From assembly GCF_000337495.1 (NCBI RefSeq), contig NZ_AOIS01000030.1, forward strand, positions 25,804-80,863: 55,060 nt of DNA, given 5' to 3'. The position numbers were made by a program, and so were the translations under genes. Position 1 is the first letter of the stretch; every line of letters starts with the position of its first letter. Below are positions 1-7,844 of this stretch, one piece after another. The notes beneath the pieces are model-generated. The model made no database searches, had not been told where the DNA came from, and saw only the letters and a list, made by a program, of their open reading frames with translations. The stretch is from Haloterrigena salina JCM 13891 (lineage in GTDB: Archaea; Halobacteriota; Halobacteria; Halobacteriales; Natrialbaceae).

Positions 1-1
1 C

Positions 2-124
2 CGCGGGGTCGACCGGATCGTCGTCGGCAGTCACGGCCGGTCGGGAATCTCGCGGGTCTTGCTCGGGAGCGTCGCGGAACGGATCGCCCGTCGATCGCCG
101 GTTCCGGTGACGATCGTTCGCTGA
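2..124 (+). CDS. Universal stress protein, C-terminal fragment
   Basis: This is the last 40 codons of a gene that begins left of the window. The translation ends with GVDRIVVGSHGRSG, then a hydrophobic stretch and PVPVTIVR before the TGA at 122-124. The G-x2-G-x(9)-G-S/T ATP-binding signature of the UspA family is visible as GSHGRSG followed by LLGSVAERI. Members are small cytoplasmic proteins that bind ATP or AMP in stress responses. The exact role of this one cannot be read from the fragment. A second, complete Usp gene lies at 5539-6003. Confidence 0.85.
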   Translation, partial: RGVDRIVVGSHGRSGISRVLLGSVAERIARRSPVPVTIVR

Positions 125-250
125 CGGTCGTCGACCGAGCGAGCGCGTCGTCCCGCCCGAGAGGTCCGGAAGGCGGCTGAATCGGCGCTGGGACGTCTCT
201 TCCCCCGCCTTCGAAATTCGTTGTCTGGGGACGGACACTCCACCGCAACT

Positions 251-260
251 GAATAAACTA
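251..260 (+). promoter_or_regulatory. TATA-like element for the flavoprotein gene
   Basis: The AT-rich stretch GAATAAACTA sits about 30 nt before the ATG at 288. In archaea transcription starts about 25 nt after the TATA box, so this would give a nearly leaderless mRNA. It supports the ATG at 288 over the in-frame ATG at 261, which would lie upstream of the predicted transcript start. Confidence 0.45.
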
Positions 261-287
261 ATGTGGCTTCGAAATAGTTTCGGCGGT

Positions 288-1529
288 ATGAACAACCGCT
301 ACGATGTGGTCATCGCCGGTGCCGGTCCGGCCGGGGGACAGTGCGCGCGTGACCTCGTTGCCAGGGGCTACGACGTCGTGGTCCTCGAGACCGAGTCGGA
401 AGACGAGTTCCCGCGCCAGAGCAACAAGTCGACTGCGGGGACGTTCCCGTCGATGATGGCCTCCTTCGGAATCCCGGACGACGTCGTCATGCAGTACACC
501 AACAACGTCGTCCTCGAGTCGCCGACCGATCACTACGTCCAGGAACAGCCCGGCGCGGTTCTGGAGTTCGCCGACTTCAAGCGCTACCTCGTCGAGGACG
601 GTCGCGACGGCGGCGCGGAGTACCTGTTCGACGCCCGCGTCACCGCCCCGATCATGGAGAACGGCGAGATCGTCGGCGTTCGGTACAACGGCGATGAGGA
701 GGTCTACGGCGACGTCGTCATCGACGCGACGGGACCGTCCGCACCGCTGGCGAAGAAACTCGACGTCGTCGACTTGAAACGGGAGAACCACGCGATCGGC
801 ATCGAGTACGAGTTCGAGGGGATCGACATCGACCGTCCCGGGTTCGCCGACCTCTCCGACGCGATGATGCTCCGGCTGGACCACGAGATCGCGCCCGGCG
901 GCTACTCGTGGATCTTCCACACTGGCGAGGACTCCGCCAAGGTCGGACTCTGTTACATCCAGAACGAACACCACAGTCGGTACGCCAAGGACGGCCACAC
1001 GGTCGACGACTACCTCGAGCACTGGCTCGAGACGGATCCCCGCTTCGCGAACGCGACGCGCCTCGAGGGGAAACAACACCGGGGCTCGGCTCACATCCAG
1101 CTGCCGGAACGGATGCACACCGACCGGTTCCTGGCCATTGGCGACACCGTCCCGACGGTCGACCCGCTGTGGGGCGAGGGGATCAACAAGTGCATGCAGT
1201 CCGGTCGCGTCGCGGCCGTCGCCGTCGACAGCTGTCTCAAACACGGTCTCGAGCCGACCGCCGAGAACCTCGAGGTGTACGACACCCTCTGGCACCGCGA
1301 CGTCGCGCCCAACCAGCGCAAGCGACTGCTGATGACCCAACTGCTCTACCTCGCGCCGAACGAACGCTACGATCAGTTCATGGCCGATCTCCACCGCCTC
1401 GACGAGGAGACGCTCGCGGCGGCGAACAACGGCAACATCCTCGCTCTCGCGAAGCTGTTTGATATCGACGACGCGCCGCTGCTCGCCCGCTTCGCGAAAC
1501 AGCAGCTCAAACTCGGTCAGTTCCTGTAG
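288..1529 (+). CDS. Geranylgeranyl reductase family FAD-dependent oxidoreductase
   Basis: 413 aa. The N-terminus carries a dinucleotide-binding fold, YDVVIAGAGPAGGQCARDL (G-x-G-x2-G), followed by an acidic residue ending strand two (VVVLETE). A second FAD motif, AIGDTVPTVDPLWGEGINKCMQSGR, lies near residue 290, the usual GD-x(6)-P place. The family includes geranylgeranyl and digeranylgeranylglycerophospholipid reductases, which saturate isoprenoid chains of archaeal lipids, and also halogenases and monooxygenases. A lipid or carotenoid/quinone side-chain role is likely but the substrate is not shown. The start was set at 288 because a TATA-like element lies about 30 nt upstream and the dinucleotide fold begins within five residues. 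It is monocistronic. Confidence 0.85.
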   Translation: MNNRYDVVIAGAGPAGGQCARDLVARGYDVVVLETESEDEFPRQSNKSTAGTFPSMMASFGIPDDVVMQYTNNVVLESPTDHYVQEQPGAVLEFADFKRYLVEDGRDGGAEYLFDARVTAPIMENGEIVGVRYNGDEEVYGDVVIDATGPSAPLAKKLDVVDLKRENHAIGIEYEFEGIDIDRPGFADLSDAMMLRLDHEIAPGGYSWIFHTGEDSAKVGLCYIQNEHHSRYAKDGHTVDDYLEHWLETDPRFANATRLEGKQHRGSAHIQLPERMHTDRFLAIGDTVPTVDPLWGEGINKCMQSGRVAAVAVDSCLKHGLEPTAENLEVYDTLWHRDVAPNQRKRLLMTQLLYLAPNERYDQFMADLHRLDEETLAAANNGNILALAKLFDIDDAPLLARFAKQQLKLGQFL

Positions 1530-1737
1530 CGCTCCGTCCGTTCTCGCCGAAAACGGCGAGTCCGATTTCGACCGGTGACAGATCGTCGTCCGTCGACCGC
1601 TCGCCGATGCGTCGAACTGTTGATGCACCCAGGATCGGCCACAGGTCGAACGCTGCGGTGATGTCCTCGAGGTGGGGCAGCCCGGTCCCGAGAACGACCG
1701 TAACCAGCAGCGCCGCGATGTGGCGGGGCCCGCTCAT
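1507..1737 (-). CDS. Possible small membrane protein
   Basis: A 76-aa reading frame antisense to the intergenic region, overlapping the 3' end of the flavoprotein gene by 23 bp. The N-terminus is hydrophobic (HIAALLVTVVLGTGLP) and could be one membrane helix. It is followed by LEDITAAFDLWPILGA and a polar tail. Third codon positions in the first half are GC-rich, as in real genes here. I recognise no family, and it may be a chance frame in GC-rich DNA. Confidence 0.25.
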   Translation of the reverse strand: MSGPRHIAALLVTVVLGTGLPHLEDITAAFDLWPILGASTVRRIGERSTDDDLSPVEIGLAVFGENGRSATGTDRV

Positions 1738-1920
1738 CGCTTGCCGCCGGAACGACCGACTCGCTGGCCGATCCCATCACGTCATCCGGGAGGCGTTGTC
1801 AGCGATCCGCAATCTGGGTATCGCGACGCTCGAGCGCGCCGTCGCGGCCGGCGACCGCCCGCCGACCCGGAGACGATCGACCGCCGGCTCTTTCCGGCCG
1901 CTCTCCGATTTTCTGTGTAG
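1530..1920. other. Intergenic region, 391 bp
   Basis: Apart from the weak minus-strand frame at 1507-1737 I see no convincing gene, RNA or repeat. The last 100 bp presumably hold the promoter of the ZIP transporter, but no strong TATA box is obvious. Confidence 0.4.
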
Positions 1921-2718
1921 ATGGCGCTTCTCGAGAATTTCGTGTTGGTGTTCGTCGCCGGCCTCGTGACGGCGCTGGCGACCGGGCTCGGCGCCGTCCC
2001 CTTCCTCCTGTTCGATTCGATCAGCGACCGCCGGAACGTCGTTCTCTGGGGGCTCGCCTCCGGGATCATGCTCTCGGCGTCGACCTTCGGGCTCGTCGAG
2101 GAGGGGCTGGCCGAGGGGACGCCACTGGAGATCGCGATCGGGATGGCCACCGGCGTCGCGCTCGTGATCGTCGCCCACGACGTGTTGCTGGACGTCGACA
2201 TCGATCCCCGCGACTACGAGGAGGCCGATTTCAAGAAGCTCGTGCTCATCCTCGGCGTGTTGACCGTCCACAGCTTCCCCGAAGGCGTCGCGATCGGTGT
2301 CTCCTTCGCCGATCTCGGCCTCGAGGGCGGCACCCGGCTCCTCGGGTTTACGGTCCCGCTGCTGGCGATCTTCATGACCGTCGCGATCTCGATCCACAAC
2401 GTCCCCGAGGGGACGGCGATCTCGATCCCGCTGTCGGCGATGGGCGTCGCGAACTGGAAGCTCGTCTGGTGGGCCGTCTTCTCGAGTCTGCCCCAGCCGA
2501 TCGGGGCGGTGCTGGCGTTCGGCTTCGTCCGCTACGCCCGGGAGTTTCTCCCCTACGGCTTCGGGTTCGCGGCGGGCGCGATGATCTACCTCGTGCTCAC
2601 GGAGTTCGTCCCCGAGGCGCTCGACGTCGGTCGGGAGCTTCCGCGAGGCGGCAAGCCGGAACTGGCCGCCGGGCTCCTCGTCGGCGCGCTCGTCATGGTT
2701 CCGCTCACGTTCGTCTGA
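1921..2718 (+). CDS. ZIP family divalent metal transporter
   Basis: 265 aa with about eight hydrophobic segments. Two signature metal-binding helices are visible: HSFPEGVAIGVSFADLG around residue 118 and HNVPEGTAISIPLSAMG around residue 160. These are the H-S/N-x-P-E-G motifs of TM4 and TM5 of ZIP proteins (ZupT/GufA subfamily), which bind Zn2+ or Fe2+ in the transport path. The short acidic loop between TM3 and TM4 (DVDIDPRDYEEADFKK) replaces the His-rich loop of eukaryotic members. It sits in the cytoplasmic membrane and takes divalent metal into the cytoplasm. The exact metal is not deducible. Confidence 0.88.
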   Translation: MALLENFVLVFVAGLVTALATGLGAVPFLLFDSISDRRNVVLWGLASGIMLSASTFGLVEEGLAEGTPLEIAIGMATGVALVIVAHDVLLDVDIDPRDYEEADFKKLVLILGVLTVHSFPEGVAIGVSFADLGLEGGTRLLGFTVPLLAIFMTVAISIHNVPEGTAISIPLSAMGVANWKLVWWAVFSSLPQPIGAVLAFGFVRYAREFLPYGFGFAAGAMIYLVLTEFVPEALDVGRELPRGGKPELAAGLLVGALVMVPLTFV

Positions 2719-2760
2719 CGGCCGTTCGATCCGAATCGCGACCTGATCTGCAACTGGCCC

Positions 2761-3228
2761 TCACTCGAGGACGGCCCCGTGTTCGTCGATCTCCCCCTTC
2801 ACGATCCGCGTCGAAGAGATTCGCTCACCGTCTGCGGCGAGGACGTAGGGGGCGACGATCCCCGAGATGGGCTCGAGGTCGCGGCGGCGGCGCCGGTCGT
2901 TGATCGCCTCGAGTTCGGGCGCCGTCTCTGGGGAGACGACCAGCGCGTCGATCGAGGGGTCGTCCTCGGCGATGTCGTACTCGCTCGTCAGTTCCCGGAA
3001 CTCGACCTCGCGGCCCCACGTATCGAGTTCGGCGACGGCGTCGGTCACCGCCGCCACGCGCTCGTCGAACACGGGGATCTCCCGGGGTTCGTGGCGCGTC
3101 TCGACCGCCAGATCGTCGCTCGTCAGGGCGACGACGACGCCGTCCTCGCCGAACCGGAGCGCGTGCTCGAACAGGGTCCGATGGCCGTCGTGGAGCGGGC
3201 CGAACGTACCGGCGACTGCCACTCGCAT
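2761..3228 (-). CDS. coaD: Phosphopantetheine adenylyltransferase, archaeal type
   Basis: 155 aa nucleotidyltransferase. The N-terminus VAVAGTFGPLHDGHRTLFEHAL holds the T/HxGH motif (HDGH) that binds ATP phosphates. The C-terminal ISSTRI is the second conserved signature of the cytidylyltransferase superfamily. The archaeal/eukaryal PPAT type transfers AMP from ATP to 4'-phosphopantetheine to give dephospho-CoA, the penultimate step of CoA synthesis. The length matches archaeal PPAT. It is the last of three minus-strand genes, 67 bp after the hydrolase. Confidence 0.88.
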   Translation of the reverse strand: MRVAVAGTFGPLHDGHRTLFEHALRFGEDGVVVALTSDDLAVETRHEPREIPVFDERVAAVTDAVAELDTWGREVEFRELTSEYDIAEDDPSIDALVVSPETAPELEAINDRRRRRDLEPISGIVAPYVLAADGERISSTRIVKGEIDEHGAVLE

Positions 3229-3295
3229 GGCTCAGCCGAGTACGGGAAGCCCCATAACTGTGCGTCTCGGGTTCGGTCCGGTCGACCGTCGTCCG

Positions 3296-3868
3296 TCACG
3301 GCTCGAGCAGGTCGGCCGTCGTCGCGACCGTCGCGAACTCCCCCTCGAGGTGGGCCAGCGCGGTCCGGTGGACCGTCTCGGCGTCGAACCGCTCGCCGTC
3401 GAACTCGCGGTCGAAGGTGGCGGTCGCGTCGGCGGCGACGATCGGCTCGAAGCCGAAATTCTCGGCCATCCGCGTCGTCGTCGAGATGCAGTGGTCGGTC
3501 GTGAGGCCGGCCACGATGAGCGTCTCGAGACCGCGCTCGCGGAGCCACGCCTCGAGATCGGTCCCGATGAACGCGCTGTTGACCGACTTCACCATCGTCG
3601 GCTCGCCCTCGAGGGGCGCCGTCTCGGGTTTGTACGCGAATCCGGGGTCGTCGCTCCGAAGCGGCGAGTCGGCCTCCGTCGAATCGTGGCGGACGTGGAC
3701 CAGCGGCCGGTCGGCGTCGCGCCAGCGCTCGAGCAGGCGCCCCGCGTTCGCCTCGGCGTCGGGGTTGTTCCGGTCGCCCCACGAGGGATCGTCGAACCCT
3801 CGCTGGAAGTCGACGAGGACGAGCGCGGCGTCCTCGAGTCGGTCGGCGTCGGTCGGTGCACCCGTCAT
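3296..3868 (-). CDS. Isochorismatase-family cysteine hydrolase
   Basis: 190 aa. The catalytic triad of the family is visible: Asp20 in [11 protein letters not shown], Lys94 in MVKSVNSAF and Cys127 in [11 protein letters not shown], with the preceding cis-peptide region VAGLTTD. Members include nicotinamidase, isochorismatase, N-carbamoylsarcosine amidase and ureidoacrylate hydrolase. The motif spacing does not settle the substrate, though nicotinamidase is plausible. The start at 3868 was chosen because the ATG overlaps the TGA of the upstream MOSC gene by four bases (ATGA), a translational coupling arrangement. Upstream in-frame sequence is Arg-rich and not protein-like. Confidence 0.85.
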   Translation of the reverse strand: MTGAPTDADRLEDAALVLVDFQRGFDDPSWGDRNNPDAEANAGRLLERWRDADRPLVHVRHDSTEADSPLRSDDPGFAYKPETAPLEGEPTMVKSVNSAFIGTDLEAWLRERGLETLIVAGLTTDHCISTTTRMAENFGFEPIVAADATATFDREFDGERFDAETVHRTALAHLEGEFATVATTADLLEP

Positions 3869-4329
3869 GATTCGAGCGGTTCGACGTCGTCTCCCGGTCG
3901 CAGGTCGCCGCCCTCGAGGATCCGCGCCCGAAGGCCGCCGCGATGAACCAGCGCCTCGCGCACGCCCCGCTCCTCGAGGTGGCGTTCGAGGTACGCACAC
4001 GGTTCGCACAGTTCCGTCCCCTCGCAGACGACCTCGCCGACGCGGAACCGCTCTCCGTCGAGGTGGTTCAGCGCGACGCCCTCGGTCGTGACATTCCGGC
4101 GGTGAACACCCGGATCGAGCGCGATGTCGTAGTCGCGTTCGACCGCCTCGAGGGCCTCGCGCTCGATGAAGGTGATATCGCTGCCGTCGCGGTCGGCGAA
4201 CGTTCCCTCGGTGTCGTAGTACCGGTCGCCCTCGAGTCCGCGGCCGGCGACGGCCGTCGCTTCCTCGACTCGTTCCGTCGGCGCCCCCTGTTCGGGCGCG
4301 ATGTGGATCGATCGGACGCTACCGTTCAT
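3865..4329 (-). CDS. MOSC domain-containing protein
   Basis: 154 aa and essentially one MOSC domain. [10 protein letters not shown] near residue 30 and the conserved cysteine in [14 protein letters not shown] (about 105-118) fit the molybdenum cofactor sulfurase C-terminal family (YiiM/MoaC-associated type). These domains bind Moco and transfer or hold sulfur in the active sites of sulfurases and amidoxime-reducing proteins. As a stand-alone protein its partner is unknown. It is the first gene of a minus-strand group and overlaps the next gene by 4 bp. Confidence 0.85.
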   Translation of the reverse strand: MNGSVRSIHIAPEQGAPTERVEEATAVAGRGLEGDRYYDTEGTFADRDGSDITFIEREALEAVERDYDIALDPGVHRRNVTTEGVALNHLDGERFRVGEVVCEGTELCEPCAYLERHLEERGVREALVHRGGLRARILEGGDLRPGDDVEPLES

Positions 4330-4695
4330 ACCGGTGCATCGAGGGGTCGTGTGAAGTCGTTATGGTTTGGCGACTCGATTACGCCGGGCACCCCCTCTAA
4401 CGCGTTCGGCTGCCTCTCACGAACCGGCTGCTGCGTCGATCAGTGTACTGAACGGGTGATCCGACAGTGAACCGGGACGAAGATGCATGTCCTGCTCCCG
4501 TAGACACGAGGGATTTCACACCCTCCCCGACCGATTCGCTTCACTGCGTTCGCTCATCCAACGGGAGACGCTTCGCGTCTTCCAAGCCGTCACTCGCTAT
4601 CGCTCGAGACGACCTCGTACGGCTTTATCGGCCGTCTTGCTATCACTCGACGGCCGACAGCGCGCCACCGCAGATCACGTATAACCGCTGGCGGC
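4330..4695. other. Intergenic region, 366 bp
   Basis: No gene supported. It contains a short hairpin AGACGC-TTC-GCGTCT near 4566-4580. GC content and base pattern look like ordinary haloarchaeal spacer. The MOSC promoter should lie just right of 4330. Confidence 0.4.
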
Positions 4696-5436
4696 TCACA
4701 CCGTCTCGGGCAACCAACCGCCGTCGACTTCGATATTTTCGCCGCTGACGTACTCGCTGTCCGGGTCGAGGAAGAAGTACAGCGGCGCGATCAGATCCTC
4801 GAAGCTCGCGGGCCGGTCCCGCGGGAGTTCGTCGGGGAACTCGTCGGAGTTCTCGACGACGTACGGCGAGACGGCGTTGACGGTGACGGGATCATCCTGC
4901 GTGTCCGCGGCGAGCATCCGGGTGAACATCAGGACGCCGGCCTTCGCGACGAAGTACGGGAAGTTCTTCGGGCTCACGAGGCCCTTCTCGCTCGAGGCGT
5001 AGCCGACGTTGACGATCCGGCCGTAGTCGCCCTCGCGCATCTCCGGCAGCGCGCGCTTCGAACAGAGGTAGGTGCCGTTGAAGTTGGTCTCGAGGACGCG
5101 GTTCCAGGTCTCGAACTCGATGTCGGCCCAGTGGGCGGGCGCGAAGTCACCGACGTTGTTGACGAGCACGTCGACGCTCCCGAGTTCCGACTCGACGGCG
5201 GAAAAGAGGCCGTCGACGCTCTCGGGGTCGGTGACGTCGCCCTGAACTGTCATCGTCTCGGGGGCGCCGCGAGATTCGGCTTCGGCGGCCACCTCGCGGG
5301 CCGCGTCGGCGCTCGTGTGGTAGTGAACGGCGGTCTTCGCGCCGCGGTCGGCCGTCGAAAGCAGGAGTTCGCGACCGACGCCGCGCGCGCTGCCCGTCAC
5401 GAGTACCGTCCGGTCCGAGAGGTCTGGTCCGTCCAT
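4696..5436 (-). CDS. Short-chain dehydrogenase/reductase (SDR)
   Basis: 246 aa classical SDR. Visible motifs are the cofactor-binding TGSARGVG near residue 15, the NNVGD structural motif near residue 90, and the catalytic Y-x3-K as YFVAKA near residue 165. The C-terminal SGENIEVDGGWLPE is typical of the 3-oxoacyl-ACP reductase/FabG-like subfamily. Such enzymes are cytoplasmic NAD(P)H-dependent oxidoreductases acting on alcohols or ketones. The substrate is not deducible. It has its own minus-strand promoter region, divergent from the Usp gene 102 bp away. Confidence 0.88.
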   Translation of the reverse strand: MDGPDLSDRTVLVTGSARGVGRELLLSTADRGAKTAVHYHTSADAAREVAAEAESRGAPETMTVQGDVTDPESVDGLFSAVESELGSVDVLVNNVGDFAPAHWADIEFETWNRVLETNFNGTYLCSKRALPEMREGDYGRIVNVGYASSEKGLVSPKNFPYFVAKAGVLMFTRMLAADTQDDPVTVNAVSPYVVENSDEFPDELPRDRPASFEDLIAPLYFFLDPDSEYVSGENIEVDGGWLPETV

Positions 5437-5538
5437 GTCGCTCCCGTCGGCGACGGCGTGGAAAAAACGTCCGGAACGGGGGCTCGCGGTCGACGCGTCG
5501 GAAGTGGATTTACGGTGCTCCCCGAGAGAGAGGTCAGT

Positions 5539-6003
5539 ATGACGCTAGAAACAGTGCTACTCGCCGTCGGACCGGGAGACGCAGAACGAATCGACGAACT
5601 GGCCGAAGCGGTCGTCGAAGTCGCCGAACCCGCCGATGCGACCGTCGTACTCGCCCACGTCTTCACGAAAGGCGAGTACGACGACGTCCTCTCCCGACTC
5701 GAGTTCGACCGGGAGCAGACGGAGATTGACCCCGACGACGTCGCCCGCCGCCACTCGACGGTCCTCGACCTACAGGAGACCCTCGAGGAGTACGGCGTCG
5801 ACTACGAGACCCGCGGTGCGGTCGGCGAACACGGCCCGACGATCGTCGATCTCGCGACCAGCACGGACGCCGACCGCGTCGTCGTCGGGGGCCGTCGCCG
5901 GTCGCCGACCGGGAAGGCGGTGTTCGGATCGACGGCCCAGGAGGTCATGCTGTCGGCGCCGTGTCCCGTCACCTTCGTCCGGAACGACGATCACGGCAAC
6001 TGA
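5539..6003 (+). CDS. Universal stress protein (UspA family)
   Basis: 154 aa single Usp domain. The N-terminus TVLLAVGPGDAERIDELAEAV and the C-terminal VVVGGRRRSPTGKAVFGSTAQEVML contain the G-x2-x-S/T nucleotide-binding region (GGRRRSPTGKAVFGS), ending with APCPVTFVR. Usp proteins bind ATP or AMP and respond to stress. The start at 5539 is preferred because the protein fold begins there and the upstream part of the open frame is antisense to the SDR gene. It is monocistronic. Confidence 0.88.
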   Translation: MTLETVLLAVGPGDAERIDELAEAVVEVAEPADATVVLAHVFTKGEYDDVLSRLEFDREQTEIDPDDVARRHSTVLDLQETLEEYGVDYETRGAVGEHGPTIVDLATSTDADRVVVGGRRRSPTGKAVFGSTAQEVMLSAPCPVTFVRNDDHGN

Positions 6004-6129
6004 GCCGTCCTCGCATCGTCCGCTCGTCGCCGACTAGCGATGGGTATCGGACCGATCGGTACTGGACTCGGTTCCGGGTCGCCAGTACCGAACCGCTGCG
6101 ATCGCGCGACGGTGACGCGGGCGACGGAC

Positions 6130-6594
6130 CTACCGCTTGTCGGACCGCTCCTTCCACGCTCGTTCCTGCCGTCGCTCCGCCACGTGTCGCCGGCCGCCGG
6201 TCAGTTCCCGTCGAACCCGTCTCTCGAGGCCGCGCGCTTCGGCCAGCAGCGTTCGCTGGTAGTTCTCGACGACGTCGTACGACCAGCGGTCGTCGTCGAC
6301 GACGCCGTGAGGTAACAGTTCGTCCCGGACATTGTCGGCGAGGTCGTCGCGACCGCTCTCCCTGAGGAGCCGTTCGGCCTCCCGGAGGTGGTCCATCCCG
6401 TGGCCCGTCGCGTGGTGGAACGCGAGCAATTGGCCCTGGGCGCGCTGGAACCACTCGAGGCCGAGTTCGACCTCGTGGACTGCGCGCCGCTCGGCCTCGA
6501 CCAGATCCGGAGCGGGCTCAGACTCGCTGTCGGCCGGGTCGGGGGCGGACTCGGTCTCGGTCTCGGTCTCGCTGGTCGTCTCCTCTGTGGCCAT
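6130..6594 (-). CDS. Hypothetical acidic helical protein
   Basis: 154 aa, no family recognised. Residues 1-35 are a low-complexity Thr/Glu run (repeated SETETE). The rest is predicted alpha-helical, with HHATGHGMDHLREAERLLRESGRDDLADNVRDELLPHGVVDDDRWSY as its most distinctive part and an Arg-rich C-terminus ending WKERSDKR. There is no signal peptide or membrane segment, so it is probably cytoplasmic. The start at 6594 (MATEET) was preferred to an in-frame ATG 27 bp upstream because the acidic leader begins there. It is divergent from the ROK kinase. Confidence 0.7.
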   Translation of the reverse strand: MATEETTSETETETESAPDPADSESEPAPDLVEAERRAVHEVELGLEWFQRAQGQLLAFHHATGHGMDHLREAERLLRESGRDDLADNVRDELLPHGVVDDDRWSYDVVENYQRTLLAEARGLERRVRRELTGGRRHVAERRQERAWKERSDKR

Positions 6595-6668
6595 ACCTAG
6601 GTGTACGTCATCACATAGCATACAACTGTTCCTGGCGACCGCGATCCCGGAACGGCGCGGGCGTAACG

Positions 6669-6682
6669 TATTGGAAACAATA
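6669..6682. promoter_or_regulatory. Inverted repeat 1 upstream of the ROK kinase
   Basis: TATTG-GAAA-CAATA is a perfect 5-bp inverted repeat. It overlaps by three bases the second inverted repeat at 6680-6697 and lies upstream of the TATA-like element AGTTAAGTAC at 6707-6716. The placement fits an activator or a regulator of the divergent pair. Confidence 0.45.
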
Positions 6683-6697
6683 CTCGTCGGCGAGTAT
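6680..6697. promoter_or_regulatory. Candidate TrmB-type operator
   Basis: ATACTCG-TCGG-CGAGTAT is a perfect 7-bp inverted repeat. Its core reads TACT, seven bases, GAGTA (6681-6696), which fits the published Halobacterium TrmB consensus TACT-N7-8-GAGTA. It ends 10 bp upstream of the TATA-like element of the sugar kinase. In the Halobacterium work sites upstream of the core promoter went with activation when glucose is scarce. Confidence 0.5.
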
Positions 6698-6740
6698 AAT
6701 CTGAGTAGTTAAGTACGGGCGCGATTGTCCCTAGGATAGC

Positions 6741-7712
6741 ATGGACTACTATGCGGGCGTCGATCTCGGCGCGACGAACGTCCGTGCCGTCGTCGCCGAG
6801 GACGACGGGACGACGCTCGGTGTGAGCCGACGATCCACACCGCGTGGCCCGACGGGGATCGACGTCACGGAAGGCGTTTTGCGGACGCTTCGCGAAGCGT
6901 GTGGCGACGCCGGTATCGCACCCACTGAAATCGTCGCGGCGGGGATCGGCTCTATCGGTCCGTTCGACCTCGCGGAAGGGGCGGTCATCGATCCGGCGAA
7001 CCTGCCGGACTCGATCGATCGCATCCCGCTGACGGGACCGATCTCGAAGCTGATCGACAGCGACGAGGTGTACCTCCACAACGACACCAACGCGGGCGTC
7101 ATCGGCGAGCGGTTCCACGCCGATCGCAACCCCGACGACATGGTCTACATCACGATCTCCTCGGGGGTCGGCGCCGGCGTCTGCTGCGACGGCGAGATCA
7201 TGAGCGGCTGGGACGGCAACGCCGGCGAGGTCGGCCACTGCGTCGTCGATCCGCAGGGTCGGCTGACCTGCGGGTGCGGCCGCGACGGCCACTGGGAGGC
7301 CTACTGCTCGGGGAACGCGATCCCCGACTTCGCTCGGCTGCTCGCCGAGGACGATCCGACGATCTCGACGAACCTTCCCCTCGAGGGGCCCGATTTCACG
7401 GCCAAGGACGTCTTCGAACTGGCCGGCGAGGACGAACTGGCCGACTACACCATCGAGCAACTCGCCCACTGGAACGCGATCGGCGTGACGAACGTGATCC
7501 ACTCCTTTGCCCCAATCGTGGTCTCCTTCGGCGGCGCCGTCGCCCTCCACAACGAGGAACTGGTCGTCGACCCCATCCGCGAGCGCGTCGCCGAGATGGT
7601 GATGACCAACGTTCCCGAGATCACGGTCACCGATATGGGCGACGACGTCGTCCTCGAGGGCGCCCTCGCCAGCGCGCTGACCGGCGGCACGGGCGACCGC
7701 AAGCAGCTCTGA
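6741..7712 (+). CDS. ROK family sugar kinase (probable glucokinase)
   Basis: 323 aa. The N-terminus YYAGVDLGATNVRAVVAE carries the phosphate-1 motif (D-x-G-x-T/N) of the ASKHA fold. NDTNAGVIGER near residue 113 holds the catalytic Asp region. The ROK zinc motif reads CGCGRDGHWEAYCSG (near 176-190), with His-Trp where many members have Gly-Cys. The C-terminal SFGGAV region closes the nucleotide site. ROK kinases phosphorylate glucose, fructose, mannose or N-acetyl sugars. Glucokinase is the most likely assignment but is not proven. A TATA-like element about 30 bp upstream suggests a leaderless mRNA, and a TrmB-like site precedes it. Confidence 0.85.
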   Translation: MDYYAGVDLGATNVRAVVAEDDGTTLGVSRRSTPRGPTGIDVTEGVLRTLREACGDAGIAPTEIVAAGIGSIGPFDLAEGAVIDPANLPDSIDRIPLTGPISKLIDSDEVYLHNDTNAGVIGERFHADRNPDDMVYITISSGVGAGVCCDGEIMSGWDGNAGEVGHCVVDPQGRLTCGCGRDGHWEAYCSGNAIPDFARLLAEDDPTISTNLPLEGPDFTAKDVFELAGEDELADYTIEQLAHWNAIGVTNVIHSFAPIVVSFGGAVALHNEELVVDPIRERVAEMVMTNVPEITVTDMGDDVVLEGALASALTGGTGDRKQL

Positions 7713-7844
7713 CGGTCAGTTCTCGAACCGACGGCGCCTCGGGGGCGGGATCCGATCCGGTTTCGACGCCGAGGCGTCGACGACGGTACCGACCCGTGCG
7801 TCCGCTTTCCACGTACTTTTGACGCGAGCGACGGTTGATGACGT

